Assembly (NCBI RefSeq): GCF_001523745.2
Contig: NZ_CP013387.1
Location: 124,001 to 188,000, forward strand
Direction: 5' to 3'
DNA length: 64,000 nucleotides
From: Burkholderia mayonis
GTDB lineage: Bacteria; Pseudomonadota; Gammaproteobacteria; Burkholderiales; Burkholderiaceae
The notes beneath the pieces are model-generated. The model was not told the DNA's origin and made no database searches. It saw only the letters and a program-made list of their open reading frames with translations. Below, piece after piece: positions 27,073 through 35,931 of the stretch. How positions within the stretch are numbered: the stretch's first letter is position 1; each line of letters starts with the position of its first letter. Both the position numbers and the translations under genes were made by a program.

Positions 27073-27963
27073 ATGATCGAACTCTCCCGCTTTCCAACCG
27101 CCTCCATGTGCGCGGCGCCGCTGCCGAATATCGAGCCGCCGAGTTTCAGGATTCCTCACGGCGCGGTCGACACGCATGCCCATGTCGTTTCGGCCGACCT
27201 TGCGTACCGGATGGTTGAGGACCGCAGCTACACGCCGCCGCCGGCACCGGAAGAGAAGTATCTCGCGATGCTCGACGCAACCGGGATGACGTATGGCGTA
27301 TTGGTGCAGATCAGTGTCTACGGAACCGACAACCGCTACATGCTCGAAGTGCTCGACCGCAATCCGCAGCGATTGCGCGGTGTCGCCGTGGTCGCGCCCG
27401 ACGTGTCCGATCGCGAGCTGGAGGCAATGCATGCCGCCGGCGTGCGCGGCCTGCGCATCAACGTGCTGTTCGGCGGCGGCATAGGCTTCGCGGCCATGGA
27501 GACGCTCGCCAGCCGCGTGAAGGATCTGGGCTGGCATCTGCAATTCCTCATGGACGTCAAGGCCCTGCCCGAACTGATGCCGCGCATGATGAAGCTGCCG
27601 GTGACAGGCGTGATCGATCACATGGGTCACACGCCCGTGGCCGAAGGCCTCTCGGCTCCGGGCTTCGTTGCGTTGCGTCATCTCGTGTCCGCGCACGGCT
27701 ATTGGGTCAAGCTCTCCGGCGCGTATCGCATCAGCGACAGATTCCCTACCTTCGAAGACGCGACGCCCTTTGCGCGAACGCTGATCGACGACGCGCCCGA
27801 GCGCATGGTCTGGGGCAGCGATTGGCCGCATGTGTCGCTTACGCCGGAGCGCATGCCGAACACCGGCGGCCTGCTCAATCTCGTTGCCGACTGGGCGCCC
27901 GACGAGGCCACTCGCCACAGGATCCTCGTGAGCAATCCGGCCCGCCTGTACGGCTTTGAGTGA
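27073..27963 (+). CDS. Amidohydrolase-family hydrolase (2-pyrone-4,6-dicarboxylate lactonase-like)
   Basis: 296 residues from ATG 27073, with AAGGA seven bases upstream. A TIM-barrel amidohydrolase of the amidohydro_2 group: metal-binding HxH in VDTHAHVVS, the later His in VIDHMGHTP, and the catalytic Asp in MVWGSDWPHVS. LigI and 4-sulfomuconolactone hydrolase share these motifs and open lactones of aromatic or sugar-acid breakdown. Flanked by two MFS carriers. The substrate is unknown; a lactone of a hydroxy/oxo acid would fit the cluster. Confidence 0.82.
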   Translation: MIELSRFPTASMCAAPLPNIEPPSFRIPHGAVDTHAHVVSADLAYRMVEDRSYTPPPAPEEKYLAMLDATGMTYGVLVQISVYGTDNRYMLEVLDRNPQRLRGVAVVAPDVSDRELEAMHAAGVRGLRINVLFGGGIGFAAMETLASRVKDLGWHLQFLMDVKALPELMPRMMKLPVTGVIDHMGHTPVAEGLSAPGFVALRHLVSAHGYWVKLSGAYRISDRFPTFEDATPFARTLIDDAPERMVWGSDWPHVSLTPERMPNTGGLLNLVADWAPDEATRHRILVSNPARLYGFE

Positions 27964-28027
27964 AGCCGCCCGACAGCCCGGGCTGCGTGGCGCCATTCGC
28001 GCCCAATGACAAACGAGGAGACACGAA

Positions 28028-29293
28028 ATGAACAGCAATAGTCAGATGTCGGCGACCGAAAAGCCGAACTGGTACAAGCAAATGACGGTGACCGAGAAGC
28101 GGACGTTCATGGCCGCGTTCGGCGGTTGGGCGCTCGATGCACTCGATTTCATGGTGTTCACGTTCGTCATCACGACCCTGATCTCGGTGTTTCACATCGA
28201 CAAGGCCCAGGCCGGCATGCTGGCCACGATCACGCTGCTGTTCTCGGCGATCGGCGGGTGGCTGGCCGGCATCCTTGCCGACCGTTTCGGTCGCGTTCGC
28301 GTGCTGCAGTTCACGATTCTCTGGTTTTCCGTGTGCACGGCGTTGATCGGTTTCGCGCAGAACTTCGAGCAGATCTTTGTCCTGCGTGCGCTTCAGGGGC
28401 TCGGCTTCGGGGGCGAATGGGCGGTCGGTTCCGTGCTGATGGGCGAGATCGTGCGAACCGAATATCGCGGCCGAGCGGTCGGCACGGTGCAAAGCGGCTG
28501 GGCGATCGGTTGGGCAGTCGCTGCGATCCTGTACACCTTGTCGTTTTCCGTGCTGCCCGAAGACTACGCGTGGCGCGCGCTGTTCTGGGCAGGCGTCGTG
28601 CCGGCGCTGCTCGTCGTATTCATACGCAGGAAGGTGCCGGAACCGGAACTGTTCCAGCGCACGCGCAAGCGCGAAGACGCCAGCGCCAACCCGATGTCGA
28701 CCTTGGCGATCTTCTCACCTGCACTGATCCGGACGACCGCCCTGAGCGCGTTGCTCTGCACGGGCGTCCAGGGCGGCTACTATGCGGTGACGACGTGGTT
28801 GCCGACCTTCCTGAAGACCGAACGCCACCTGTCGGTGATCGGCACGGGCGGTTATCTGCTCGTCATCATCGTCGGTTCGCTCGCCGGATACCTGGTTGGC
28901 GCTTACCTGACCGATCGCCTCGGCCGCCGCGCGAACCTGCTCGTGTTTTCCGTGCTGTCCGGCGCGTGTGTCTTCGTCTACACGCAGCTTCAACTGTCGA
29001 ACCAGCAGATGCTGTTCCTCGGTTTTCCGCTCGGTTTCGCGGCATCGGGGATCTTCAGCGGCATGGGCGCGTACCTGACCGAACTTTTCCCGTCTGCGGT
29101 GCGAGCCAGCGGACAGGGGTTCGCTTACAACTTCGGACGCGGAATCGGTGCGCTGTTTCCGAGTCTGGTCGGTTATCTTGCGAAGACGAGCGGCCTCGGC
29201 ACGGCCATCGGCATGTTCGCGGGTGGCGCCTATCTCATCGTGTTGATCGCCGCGCTGCTGCTGCCTGAAACGAAAGGGCGCGAAATAGCCTGA
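28028..29293 (+). CDS. MFS carboxylate transporter (SHS/AAHS-type)
   Basis: 421 residues from ATG 28028, behind ACGAGGAGACACGAA. Twelve-helix MFS protein with GWALDALDFMVFTFVI in helix 1, GWLAGILADRFGRVRVL between helices 2 and 3, and LQGLGFGGEWAVGSVLMGE in helix 4, typical of sialate/lactate (SHS) and aromatic acid (AAHS) symporters. It starts 64 bases after the hydrolase gene and is probably cotranscribed with it. Two carriers in one small cluster may serve two related acids, or import and export. Confidence 0.85.
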   Translation: MNSNSQMSATEKPNWYKQMTVTEKRTFMAAFGGWALDALDFMVFTFVITTLISVFHIDKAQAGMLATITLLFSAIGGWLAGILADRFGRVRVLQFTILWFSVCTALIGFAQNFEQIFVLRALQGLGFGGEWAVGSVLMGEIVRTEYRGRAVGTVQSGWAIGWAVAAILYTLSFSVLPEDYAWRALFWAGVVPALLVVFIRRKVPEPELFQRTRKREDASANPMSTLAIFSPALIRTTALSALLCTGVQGGYYAVTTWLPTFLKTERHLSVIGTGGYLLVIIVGSLAGYLVGAYLTDRLGRRANLLVFSVLSGACVFVYTQLQLSNQQMLFLGFPLGFAASGIFSGMGAYLTELFPSAVRASGQGFAYNFGRGIGALFPSLVGYLAKTSGLGTAIGMFAGGAYLIVLIAALLLPETKGREIA

Positions 29294-29311
29294 CGCGCGC
29301 CGGACGCCGAG

Positions 29312-30199
29312 TCAGCGAAAATCCGCATGCTGCCGCACGAGCGCCAGCATTGACGGAATCAACCCGCGCATGTCGCCGCGCCGCCACTGGAACGCATAGT
29401 GGAGAGGCGACAACGAGGGCTCGCTCGTCAACTGCACGAGGCCGCCGCCCGTTCGCGCAGCGGCCCAATCGGCGGGCAGGAAACCGATGCCGACGCCTTC
29501 GCGCAGCATGCCGGCCACCGCGCCCCAGTTGTTGCAGGTGATCCTTCGAGGATGGTCGATGCCGCACGCCAGCAGCCATTCGTCGAGGATGCGCGTGACA
29601 CCCGAGCCGGCAGGCAAGATGACGAGCGTTTGGCTCGCGATCAGCGCCGGCGTCAACGTGCGCTCGCGGCCGACCAGTTTCTCCGCCGCCATCCACGCGA
29701 AGCGGGCCTCCGTCACCGGCTGCGACAGGATGCTGCCGCGCGACGAACGGCCCGCGACGACCGCAAAATCCAGCTCTCCCGCATCCACCTTGTCTTCGAG
29801 CGCCGCGCCGACGTCGACATACGGCTCCAGGATCAATTGCGGATGCAGTTTCTGGACGGCTGCGACGAAACGGGGCAGCCAGGTCAGCGCCGACAGTTCG
29901 CCTACGCCAAAGCGCAGACGGCCGGTCAATCCCTTGTCTTCAGCAAACGCGTCCTGCAGCGCCGCCACGGACTCCAGAACCCGAACCGCGGCTGGCAGCA
30001 GCGTTTCGCCGTCCTCGGTCAACACCGCCCGGTGACCGCTACGGTCGAACAGCGTACGCCCCATGACCTGTTCCAGTTCGTTGATCCGTTTGGATAACGA
30101 AGAGATGGACAGATGAAGCCGCTGCGCCGCGGTCGAGAAATTGGCGCATGTCGCCGCCCAGTAGAAGGCGTCCAGTTGCTTGAGCGTCGGAGTTGCCAT
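29312..30199 (-). CDS. LysR-type transcriptional regulator
   Basis: 295 residues. N-terminal helix-turn-helix LKQLDAFYWAATCANFSTAAQRLHLSISSLSKRINELE, then a LysR substrate-binding domain. It converges with the MFS gene on its left (stops 18 bases apart) and diverges from the FMN dehydrogenase on its right. The shared 100-bp control region has two direct repeats. It is likely the local activator, responding to the imported acid. Confidence 0.92.
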   Translation of the reverse strand: MATPTLKQLDAFYWAATCANFSTAAQRLHLSISSLSKRINELEQVMGRTLFDRSGHRAVLTEDGETLLPAAVRVLESVAALQDAFAEDKGLTGRLRFGVGELSALTWLPRFVAAVQKLHPQLILEPYVDVGAALEDKVDAGELDFAVVAGRSSRGSILSQPVTEARFAWMAAEKLVGRERTLTPALIASQTLVILPAGSGVTRILDEWLLACGIDHPRRITCNNWGAVAGMLREGVGIGFLPADWAAARTGGGLVQLTSEPSLSPLHYAFQWRRGDMRGLIPSMLALVRQHADFR

Positions 30200-30205
30200 G
30201 GTTCT

Positions 30206-30252
30206 TCGCTTTTATCGAACGATTTTATTTGAAGATTATCGCTTTTTATCGA
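30206..30252. promoter_or_regulatory. Direct repeats in the LysR/dehydrogenase divergent promoter
   Basis: TCGCTTTTATCGA at 30206-30218 and TCGCTTTTTATCGA at 30239-30252 are spaced 33 bases start to start, three DNA turns, in an AT-rich gap between a LysR gene and its divergent neighbour. Likely operator half-sites for the LysR protein (inference). Confidence 0.5.
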
Positions 30253-30299
30253 CACTTCGGCTGCATAGAATGGCGTCGTCGCTTCAGGAAAGCCCATAG

Positions 30300-31520
30300 A
30301 TGACCACTGTTACCTCCCCGATCGTCGAAGAGAGCCGGCCCGTGGCCAGCCTCGGCAAGCCGCCGCGCGTTCTGCAAGACGTACTGAGTCTGCACGACTT
30401 CGAGGCCAAGGCGCGTCGTGTGTTGCCGCGTCCGATCTTCGGTTACGTCAGCGGCGCGGCGGAAGACAATCGCACCCGTGACGACAACCGCGCCGTGTTC
30501 GATGAATACGGCTTTGTGACCCGTGTGCTGTGCGACGTTTCCCAGCGGCAGCAGGCAGTCGAATTGTTCGGTCAGCGCTTTGCGTCGCCGTTCGGCATCG
30601 CGCCGATGGGCATCAACGCGCTGTCGGTCTATCGCGGCGATGTGGTGCTGGCGCGCGCCGCGCAGCGCGCGGGGATCGTCTCCATCATGAGCGGCTCCTC
30701 GCTCATTCCGCTGGAAGATGTGGCCGCCGCTGCACCGGGGACGTGGTTCCAGGCGTACCTGCCGGGAGACGCGAGCCGCATTCGCGCGCTGCTCGAGCGC
30801 GTCGCGCGCGCCGGCTACAGAACGCTCGTGATCACCGTCGACATTCCGGTGTCCGCGAACCGTGAAAACAACGTGCGCACGGGTTTTTCCACGCCGCTGC
30901 GTCCCAGCCTGCGCCTTTTCTGGGACGGACTGACGCGGCCGAGCTGGCTGTTGGGCACCTTCGCACGCACGCTGCTCAAGCACGGCATGCCTCACTTCGA
31001 GAATTCCTTTGCGACACGCGGCGCGCCGATCCTTTCCGCCAACGTACTGCGGGATTTCTCCGCGCGCGACCACCTCGACTGGACGCACGTGCGAGAAATC
31101 CGCAGGCAATGGACGGGCGAGCTGGTGATCAAGGGCATTCTCAGCGTCGAGGACGCCGTCGTTGCGCGCGAGGCGGGCGCCGACGGCATCCTCCTTTCGA
31201 ACCATGGCGGCCGCCAGCTGGACGGCGCTTCGTCGCCGATGCGGATCCTGCGGGACGTGGTGCAGACAGTGGGCGACGATTATCCGGTGATGATCGACAG
31301 CGGCTTTCGCCGAGGATCGGACGTGCTGAAGGCGCTGGCGCTGGGCGCGCGCATGGTGTTCGTCGGGCGACCCTTCAACTATGCGGCGGCCGTGGCGGGA
31401 GAGGCCGGCGTGGCGCATGCGATTCGCCTGTTGCAGGAAGAAGTGGACCGCAACATGGCTATGCTGGGGGCGAACGGCTGCGGCCAGCTCACCCCGGACA
31501 TGCTGATCCGCAAGCGTTAA
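30300..31520 (+). CDS. FMN-dependent alpha-hydroxy-acid dehydrogenase
   Basis: 406 residues from ATG 30300. Family of L-lactate, mandelate and glycolate oxidising enzymes: FGYVSGAAEDNRT near the N-terminus, FGIAPMGINAL (FMN binding), LVITVDIPVSANRE, LVIKGILSVEDAVVAREAGADGI with the FMN-contacting Lys, and the signature SNHGGRQLDG with catalytic His and Arg. DSGFRRGSDVLKALALGA and FVGRPFNYAA complete the FMN phosphate site. It converts a 2-hydroxy acid to a 2-oxo acid. The length and the extra central segment (about 200-245) resemble membrane-associated L-lactate or mandelate dehydrogenases rather than soluble oxidases. Confidence 0.9.
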   Translation: MTTVTSPIVEESRPVASLGKPPRVLQDVLSLHDFEAKARRVLPRPIFGYVSGAAEDNRTRDDNRAVFDEYGFVTRVLCDVSQRQQAVELFGQRFASPFGIAPMGINALSVYRGDVVLARAAQRAGIVSIMSGSSLIPLEDVAAAAPGTWFQAYLPGDASRIRALLERVARAGYRTLVITVDIPVSANRENNVRTGFSTPLRPSLRLFWDGLTRPSWLLGTFARTLLKHGMPHFENSFATRGAPILSANVLRDFSARDHLDWTHVREIRRQWTGELVIKGILSVEDAVVAREAGADGILLSNHGGRQLDGASSPMRILRDVVQTVGDDYPVMIDSGFRRGSDVLKALALGARMVFVGRPFNYAAAVAGEAGVAHAIRLLQEEVDRNMAMLGANGCGQLTPDMLIRKR

Positions 31521-31845
31521 CCGCATTAGCCAACCTCACGCGCGCTCGATCGCGTCAACGCCGCATTGCCGCCGCATTTGCGCCGGACGCCGCAGCAAAG
31601 GCTGCAACGAAGGGCAGTCGTCCGTGTTCCGCCGATCCACTCGTTACCGCCGCAGTGGCGTTTCGGGCGTCGGGATCGGGCCACAATTCAGTGTCGTGCG
31701 CGTATCAATTGCAGCGTGATCGATTCGCGACCCGACGGCCGCGGATGCGGCGCCGGATCGCATCGTTTGTCGATCGCGACCGTGTCGCCGCCGATCATGC
31801 GGCCGACCGCAAATTTCGGAACGTAAGACGAATCGACCGGCGGAT

Positions 31846-32350
31846 ATCGAGACGGCGCATCTGATGCTTCCGCGTTGGCGGGACGGCGATGCCGAAGCAT
31901 GGGCGATGTCGAATTCGGATTCCGAAGTCATCGCGCGGCTCGGGCGGCGTAGTCCCACGACGCTGGCCGAGGCGCGTGACGACATACACCGCTTCGATGC
32001 GCATTTCGATGCGCACGGCTTCGGCCCGCAGGCTGTCTAAACGCGAGCCGATGGCACGCTGATCGACCCTTGCGGGTTTCGATGCGTGCTCGCGGACGAT
32101 CATCCGATGACGCCGTGTGTGGAGATCGCGTGGCGGCGCGGCTACATGACGGAAGCCGTGCGTGCGGCGCTCATCGACGGTTTCGACAGTATTCAGCCAA
32201 ACGAAGCATTCGCGTGGACGGCCGCAGAGAATCTTCCTTCGGTCGCAACGCATCATGTGCAGGATCGGCGTGCAGCGAACGGCTTCGCGCGATTTCGATC
32301 ATCCCGCGCTTGCGGACGGGCATCCGCTGCGCCGACACGTCGTGGATTCG
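31846..32350 (+). pseudogene. Decayed GNAT acetyltransferase (RimJ-like)
   Basis: Pieces in order match the Acetyltransf_3 pattern. From 31846: IETAHLMLPRWRDGDAEAW, EARDDIHRFDAHF and GFGPQAV, then an in-frame TAA at 32038-32040. The same frame continues TRADGTLIDPCGF, VEIAWRRGYMTEAVRAALIDG and TAAENLPSV. At about 32245-32255 the frame shifts by one, and MCRIGVQRTASRDFDHPAL (from 32255) plus GHPLRRHVV supply the usual end. No start codon with a ribosome-binding site was found. One stop and one frameshift make it non-functional. It stands at the change from mixed to strongly GCG/CGC-biased codon use. The 325 bases before it (31521-31845) hold nothing recognisable. Confidence 0.8.
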
Positions 32351-32479
32351 ATTCGGCGGCAAACGTCGCGCTGCTCGAGCCGCGGAGCATCCCGACGTTT
32401 GCGTGCGGCGCGCCGATCGTCGCAGCTTGCGACATACGAGACCCACGCGCTCGCAGGCCGCGCGAAGCACATCACACCC

Positions 32480-33100
32480 TCAACGCAACTGCACGGCCGC
32501 GAGAAACAGCACCATGCCGCCGATCGCGCCATCGAGCACGCGCCATGCAAGCGCGCGCTTGAACCACGGCGCGAGCAAACGCGCGCCATATCCGAGCGTG
32601 ACGAACCAGATCGCGCTGACCGTCATCGCACCGATTGCGAATGCGCTGCGCGCGCCTTCCGGCTCGCGCGCGCCGGCCGTGCCGATCAACAGGAACGTGT
32701 CGAGATACACGTGCGGATTGAGCCACGTGAACGCGAGCGTCATCAGCACGATCGGCCATGCGCGCTGCACGGGCGGCGCGACGGCGGCGCCCGTCGCGTC
32801 GAACGTCTCGTGGCCGGGCTTGAACGCGCGGCGCAGCGCGCTCAGGCCGAACCACGCGAGATAAGCGAGGCCGACGTACAGCACCGCGTGAACGAAGGTC
32901 GGGTAGCGTTCGACGAGCACCGACGCGCCGCCGACGCCCGCGCCGATCAGGATCATGTCCGACAGCGTACAGAGCAGAATGATCTTGCCGACATGCGAGC
33001 GCATGATTCCCTGCCGAAGGATGAACGCGTTTTGCGCGCCGATGGTGACGATGAGCGATGCGCACAGCATCGCGCCGTGAGAAAAAGCGATCCAGTTCAT
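32480..33100 (-). CDS. argO: LysE/ArgO-family basic amino acid exporter
   Basis: 206 residues, about five or six membrane helices. MLCASLIVTIGAQNAFILRQG at the N-terminus and TLAFTWLNPHVYLDTFLLIG in the middle match E. coli ArgO and C. glutamicum LysE. It exports L-arginine and/or L-lysine analogues across the inner membrane. It diverges from an argP-like regulator 107 bases away, the known pairing. The gene reaches close to the GNAT pseudogene on its left. Confidence 0.9.
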   Translation of the reverse strand: MNWIAFSHGAMLCASLIVTIGAQNAFILRQGIMRSHVGKIILLCTLSDMILIGAGVGGASVLVERYPTFVHAVLYVGLAYLAWFGLSALRRAFKPGHETFDATGAAVAPPVQRAWPIVLMTLAFTWLNPHVYLDTFLLIGTAGAREPEGARSAFAIGAMTVSAIWFVTLGYGARLLAPWFKRALAWRVLDGAIGGMVLFLAAVQLR

Positions 33101-33207
33101 GTTCGTTGTTGCTTCAGGCGATGGACTAACGGAGCGAGAGGCGCTAGTCTGCGATGATCGCTTGAGTAAGAAAAGCTAAATAATCTAATGCTGATTAAGG
33201 AAAACTG

Positions 33208-34101
33208 ATGCTCGACTACGCGTTGCTCGATGCGCTCGCCGAAGTGATCCGTCACGGCTCGTTCGAACGGGCGGCGAAAGCGCTCAACGTGTCGCCTTCC
33301 GCAGTGTCGCAGCGCGTGAAGCTGCTGGAGGAGCGAGTGGGGAGCGTGCTCGTCAAGCGCGGGCAGCCGTGCGTCGCGACGACATCGGGCGCGCTGTTGT
33401 GCCGCCACACCGAGCGCGTGCGGATGCTGGAAGCCGAACTGTCCGGACACATGCCAGGATTCGCCGGCGTGGAGACGGGCGCATGGCCGATACTGCGCGT
33501 CGCCGTCAACGACGACAGCGTCGCGACCTGGTTCGTCGACGCAGTCGGCCCGTTCTGCGCGGAAAGCGGCACGCTGCTCGATCTCGTGATCGACGATCAG
33601 GACTACACGGCGGAACGGATTCGCGACGGCAGCGTGCAGGGCGCGGTGACGGCGCTCGCCGAGCCGATCCAGGGCTGCCGCTCGACGCGCCTCGGCCGGA
33701 TGCGCTATCACGCGGTGTGCTCGCCCGCGTTCCACGCGCGCTATTTCGGCAACGGCATCAACCGCGACGCGCTGCGGCGCGCGCCGTGCGTGATGTTCAA
33801 TCCGAAGGATGGCCTGCAGGCACGTTTCATCCGGCGCGTGACGCGAGTGGATCTCGATCCGCCGCAGCACTGGATTCCGCACGTCGCCGGCTATCTGCGC
33901 GCGTGCGAGGCGGGGCTGGGCTGGGGAATGTGTCCGGAGCGGATGATCGAGCGTCAGATCGCCGCGGGCGAACTCGTTGATTTGTCAGAAGGAAAGAGCA
34001 TCGACGTCGAACTCTACTGGCAGAGCTGGCGATTGTCGATCGGCTGGCTCGATGAGTTCAGCGCGGCGCTCAAGAAGCGTGCCGCGCAGTTTCTCGATTG
34101 A
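33208..34101 (+). CDS. argP: LysR-family regulator ArgP (IciA)
   Basis: 297 residues from ATG 33208, with AAGGAAAACTG in front. DYALLDALAEVIRHGSFERAAKALNVSPSAVSQRVKLLE is the ArgP-type helix-turn-helix; LRVAVNDDSVATWFVDAVGPF and GELVDLSEGK match ArgP's effector domain. In E. coli ArgP activates argO in response to Arg/Lys. The divergent argO here fits that function. The shared gap is AT-rich (33155-33200), suitable for the operator. Confidence 0.92.
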   Translation: MLDYALLDALAEVIRHGSFERAAKALNVSPSAVSQRVKLLEERVGSVLVKRGQPCVATTSGALLCRHTERVRMLEAELSGHMPGFAGVETGAWPILRVAVNDDSVATWFVDAVGPFCAESGTLLDLVIDDQDYTAERIRDGSVQGAVTALAEPIQGCRSTRLGRMRYHAVCSPAFHARYFGNGINRDALRRAPCVMFNPKDGLQARFIRRVTRVDLDPPQHWIPHVAGYLRACEAGLGWGMCPERMIERQIAAGELVDLSEGKSIDVELYWQSWRLSIGWLDEFSAALKKRAAQFLD

Positions 34102-34139
34102 TTCGATGTGATGCGATGAAAAAAACGAGCCGCGCGGGT

Positions 34140-34892
34140 TTACAGGCGATGGAGGCCGTCGAAATCGACGATGCGGACCACCCGGCCCTGCATCTCGATC
34201 AGCCCGCGCTTGTGGAATTTCGACAGCGTGCGGCTGACGGTTTCGAGCGTCATGCCGAGATAGCTGCCGATGTCTTCGCGCGTCATCCGCAGGTTGAATT
34301 CGTTAGGCGAATAGCCGCGCTTCATGTAGCGCGACGACACGTCGAGCAGGAACGCCGCGACGCGCTCCTCAGCGTTCAGCGAGCCGAGCACCATTGTCTG
34401 CGACGTCTCGCGGACGATCTGCTCGCTCATCAGCTTGTGCATTCGCAATTGCATCGTGCCGGCTTCCGAGCACAGCGTCTTCAGCGCGCTGTACGGAATC
34501 ACGCAGACCGAACTGTCTTCGAGCGCGACCGCGGTGCGCGGATGCGCGTCGTCGCAGATGCCGTCGAGGCCGAGTGCTTCGCCCGCGAGATGCAGGCCGG
34601 TAACCTGCTCGCGGCCGTCGTGGCGTGTGGCGATGGTCTTCAGCGATCCGGAGCGAACCGCGTACAGGTTGTCGAAATTGTCGCCTTCGCGGAACAGCGT
34701 TTCGCCGCGCCGGACCGGGCGTGCGGTGCAGATCACGGATTCGAGACGCGCGAGCGCCTCGGGTGCGAGCCCTTGGGGCATGCAGAGATGGCGCATCGCG
34801 CACGTCGAGCAGTGTGCGGCCTGACGCGGTGCCCACGTGCTGGAGGCATGGACGGGAGCGGCGGCGGCGGGTCGGGCGACGGGCGTAAGCAT
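34140..34892 (-). CDS. FNR/ANR-type oxygen-responsive regulator
   Basis: 250 residues from ATG 34892 (frame open to 35114, but that part overlaps the upstream region and looks non-coding). N-terminal CSTCAMRHLC gives C-x2-C-x5-C, and a fourth Cys lies in DGICDDAHPRT: the four ligands of the FNR [4Fe-4S] cluster. A cyclic-nucleotide-binding-like barrel follows (about 55-160). The recognition helix reads ETVSRTLSKF with the Glu, Ser and Arg used to read TTGAT half-sites. It switches genes for low-oxygen growth. The universal stress gene upstream on the same strand is a frequent FNR/ANR target in relatives, though I see no clear FNR box there. Confidence 0.93.
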   Translation of the reverse strand: MLTPVARPAAAAPVHASSTWAPRQAAHCSTCAMRHLCMPQGLAPEALARLESVICTARPVRRGETLFREGDNFDNLYAVRSGSLKTIATRHDGREQVTGLHLAGEALGLDGICDDAHPRTAVALEDSSVCVIPYSALKTLCSEAGTMQLRMHKLMSEQIVRETSQTMVLGSLNAEERVAAFLLDVSSRYMKRGYSPNEFNLRMTREDIGSYLGMTLETVSRTLSKFHKRGLIEMQGRVVRIVDFDGLHRL

Positions 34893-35041
34893 GATGGATG
34901 GCTCTGAGGTTGAATCAACAGGGCCATTGTCCCATCGTGGGCAAAGCCTGTTTAGCGACAAAACGCCGCGACGCTCCGTGCGATTTCCTTGTTCGGCCGC
35001 AACGCGCGGTTGCGGCGAAACATCGCATCCATTGCGTTCGG

Positions 35042-35509
35042 TCAGCTTTCCTGATCTTCCGGATGGGCGGCGGACGGGATCAGCAGCACGGGCAGCGCCG
35101 AGTGACGCACGCACTGTTCAGCGACGCTGCCGAGCACGAGTCGTTTGAAACCGCGGCGGCCGTGCGTGCCGAGCACGAGCAGATCGGCGCCGAACGCCTT
35201 GGCGCCGTCGACGATGAGCGACGGCACGTCGGCGAGCGACGACGCTTCGCCGATTTTCATCGCGCCCGTCACGCCGGCTTCCTGCATCTTCCGCGCAAAT
35301 TCCTTCGCCAGATCGTTGCCCTGCTGAAGCAGTTGCGTGCGCAGGATCGACGGATCGTAGCCGGGCACGTTGTAGTAGATCGCAGCATTTTCCACGACGT
35401 AGAAGGGCTGCAGTTGCGCGCCGCTCGTCTTCGCGATGTCGAGCGCCGCGTCGAATGCGTGGCGTGCCGTTTCGCTGCCGTCGACTGCAACAAGAATGCG
35501 CTGGTACAT
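35042..35509 (-). CDS. Universal stress protein, UspA family
   Basis: 155 residues, a single Usp domain. ILVAVDGSETARHAFDAAL opens the fold, and the ATP-binding motif GTHGRRGFKRLVLGSVAEQ fits the G-2x-G-9x-G(S/T) rule, so this is an ATP-binding Usp. The insert with YYNVPGYDPSILRTQLLQQG is typical of betaproteobacterial UspA proteins. It lies 150 bases upstream of the FNR-type gene on the same strand and starts behind a hairpin with a T-run. Confidence 0.92.
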   Translation of the reverse strand: MYQRILVAVDGSETARHAFDAALDIAKTSGAQLQPFYVVENAAIYYNVPGYDPSILRTQLLQQGNDLAKEFARKMQEAGVTGAMKIGEASSLADVPSLIVDGAKAFGADLLVLGTHGRRGFKRLVLGSVAEQCVRHSALPVLLIPSAAHPEDQES

Positions 35510-35532
35510 GATGTCTCCGTGGTGCGGTTGAG

Positions 35533-35556
35533 AAAAGATCGGCCGTTCGGCCGATC
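35533..35556 (-). terminator. Terminator-like hairpin in the universal stress gene leader
   Basis: On the minus strand the perfect repeat GATCGGCCG/CGGCCGATC (35537-35556) is followed by TTTTCTC, 23 bases before the universal stress start. Either it ends a short minus-strand RNA from the 35560-35900 gap or it attenuates the gene itself. Confidence 0.45.
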
Positions 35557-35931
35557 GAGTTTGACGATGTCTTTTTACAAGGTAAACGATTACTGACTAC
35601 GGTGCAGCCAACTGACGCAGCCGAGTAAACGCGGCGCCCGACTTTTCCGGTTTCGATCGAATGCGGCGTTTTTTTGCGCGCGATTTGCGTGTCGACCGGG
35701 TCGGCTCATGCCGCGTTCCTCAATGCCGTAATAGACTTGACCGGATCTCGGGCTTGCTCGCCTGCCGACGCGAGCCGATGCTGATTTGAAACACATCGGG
35801 CGATACCGTTCCCGGTGTTTCGTGCGGCGTTCGATGGAGGACGGCCGGCGCTGGCGTCGGAGATGCGTGCCGATGGGCGTAGCCGCTGCGCCCGCTTGTT
35901 CGTTTCGTTCAACCGGAAAAGGAGGAGACCA

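Noticed and set aside
34892..35041. FNR-type binding box in front of the FNR-like or universal stress gene
   Set aside because: The palindrome GTTGAATCAAC near 34910 has the wrong spacing for TTGAT-N4-ATCAA.
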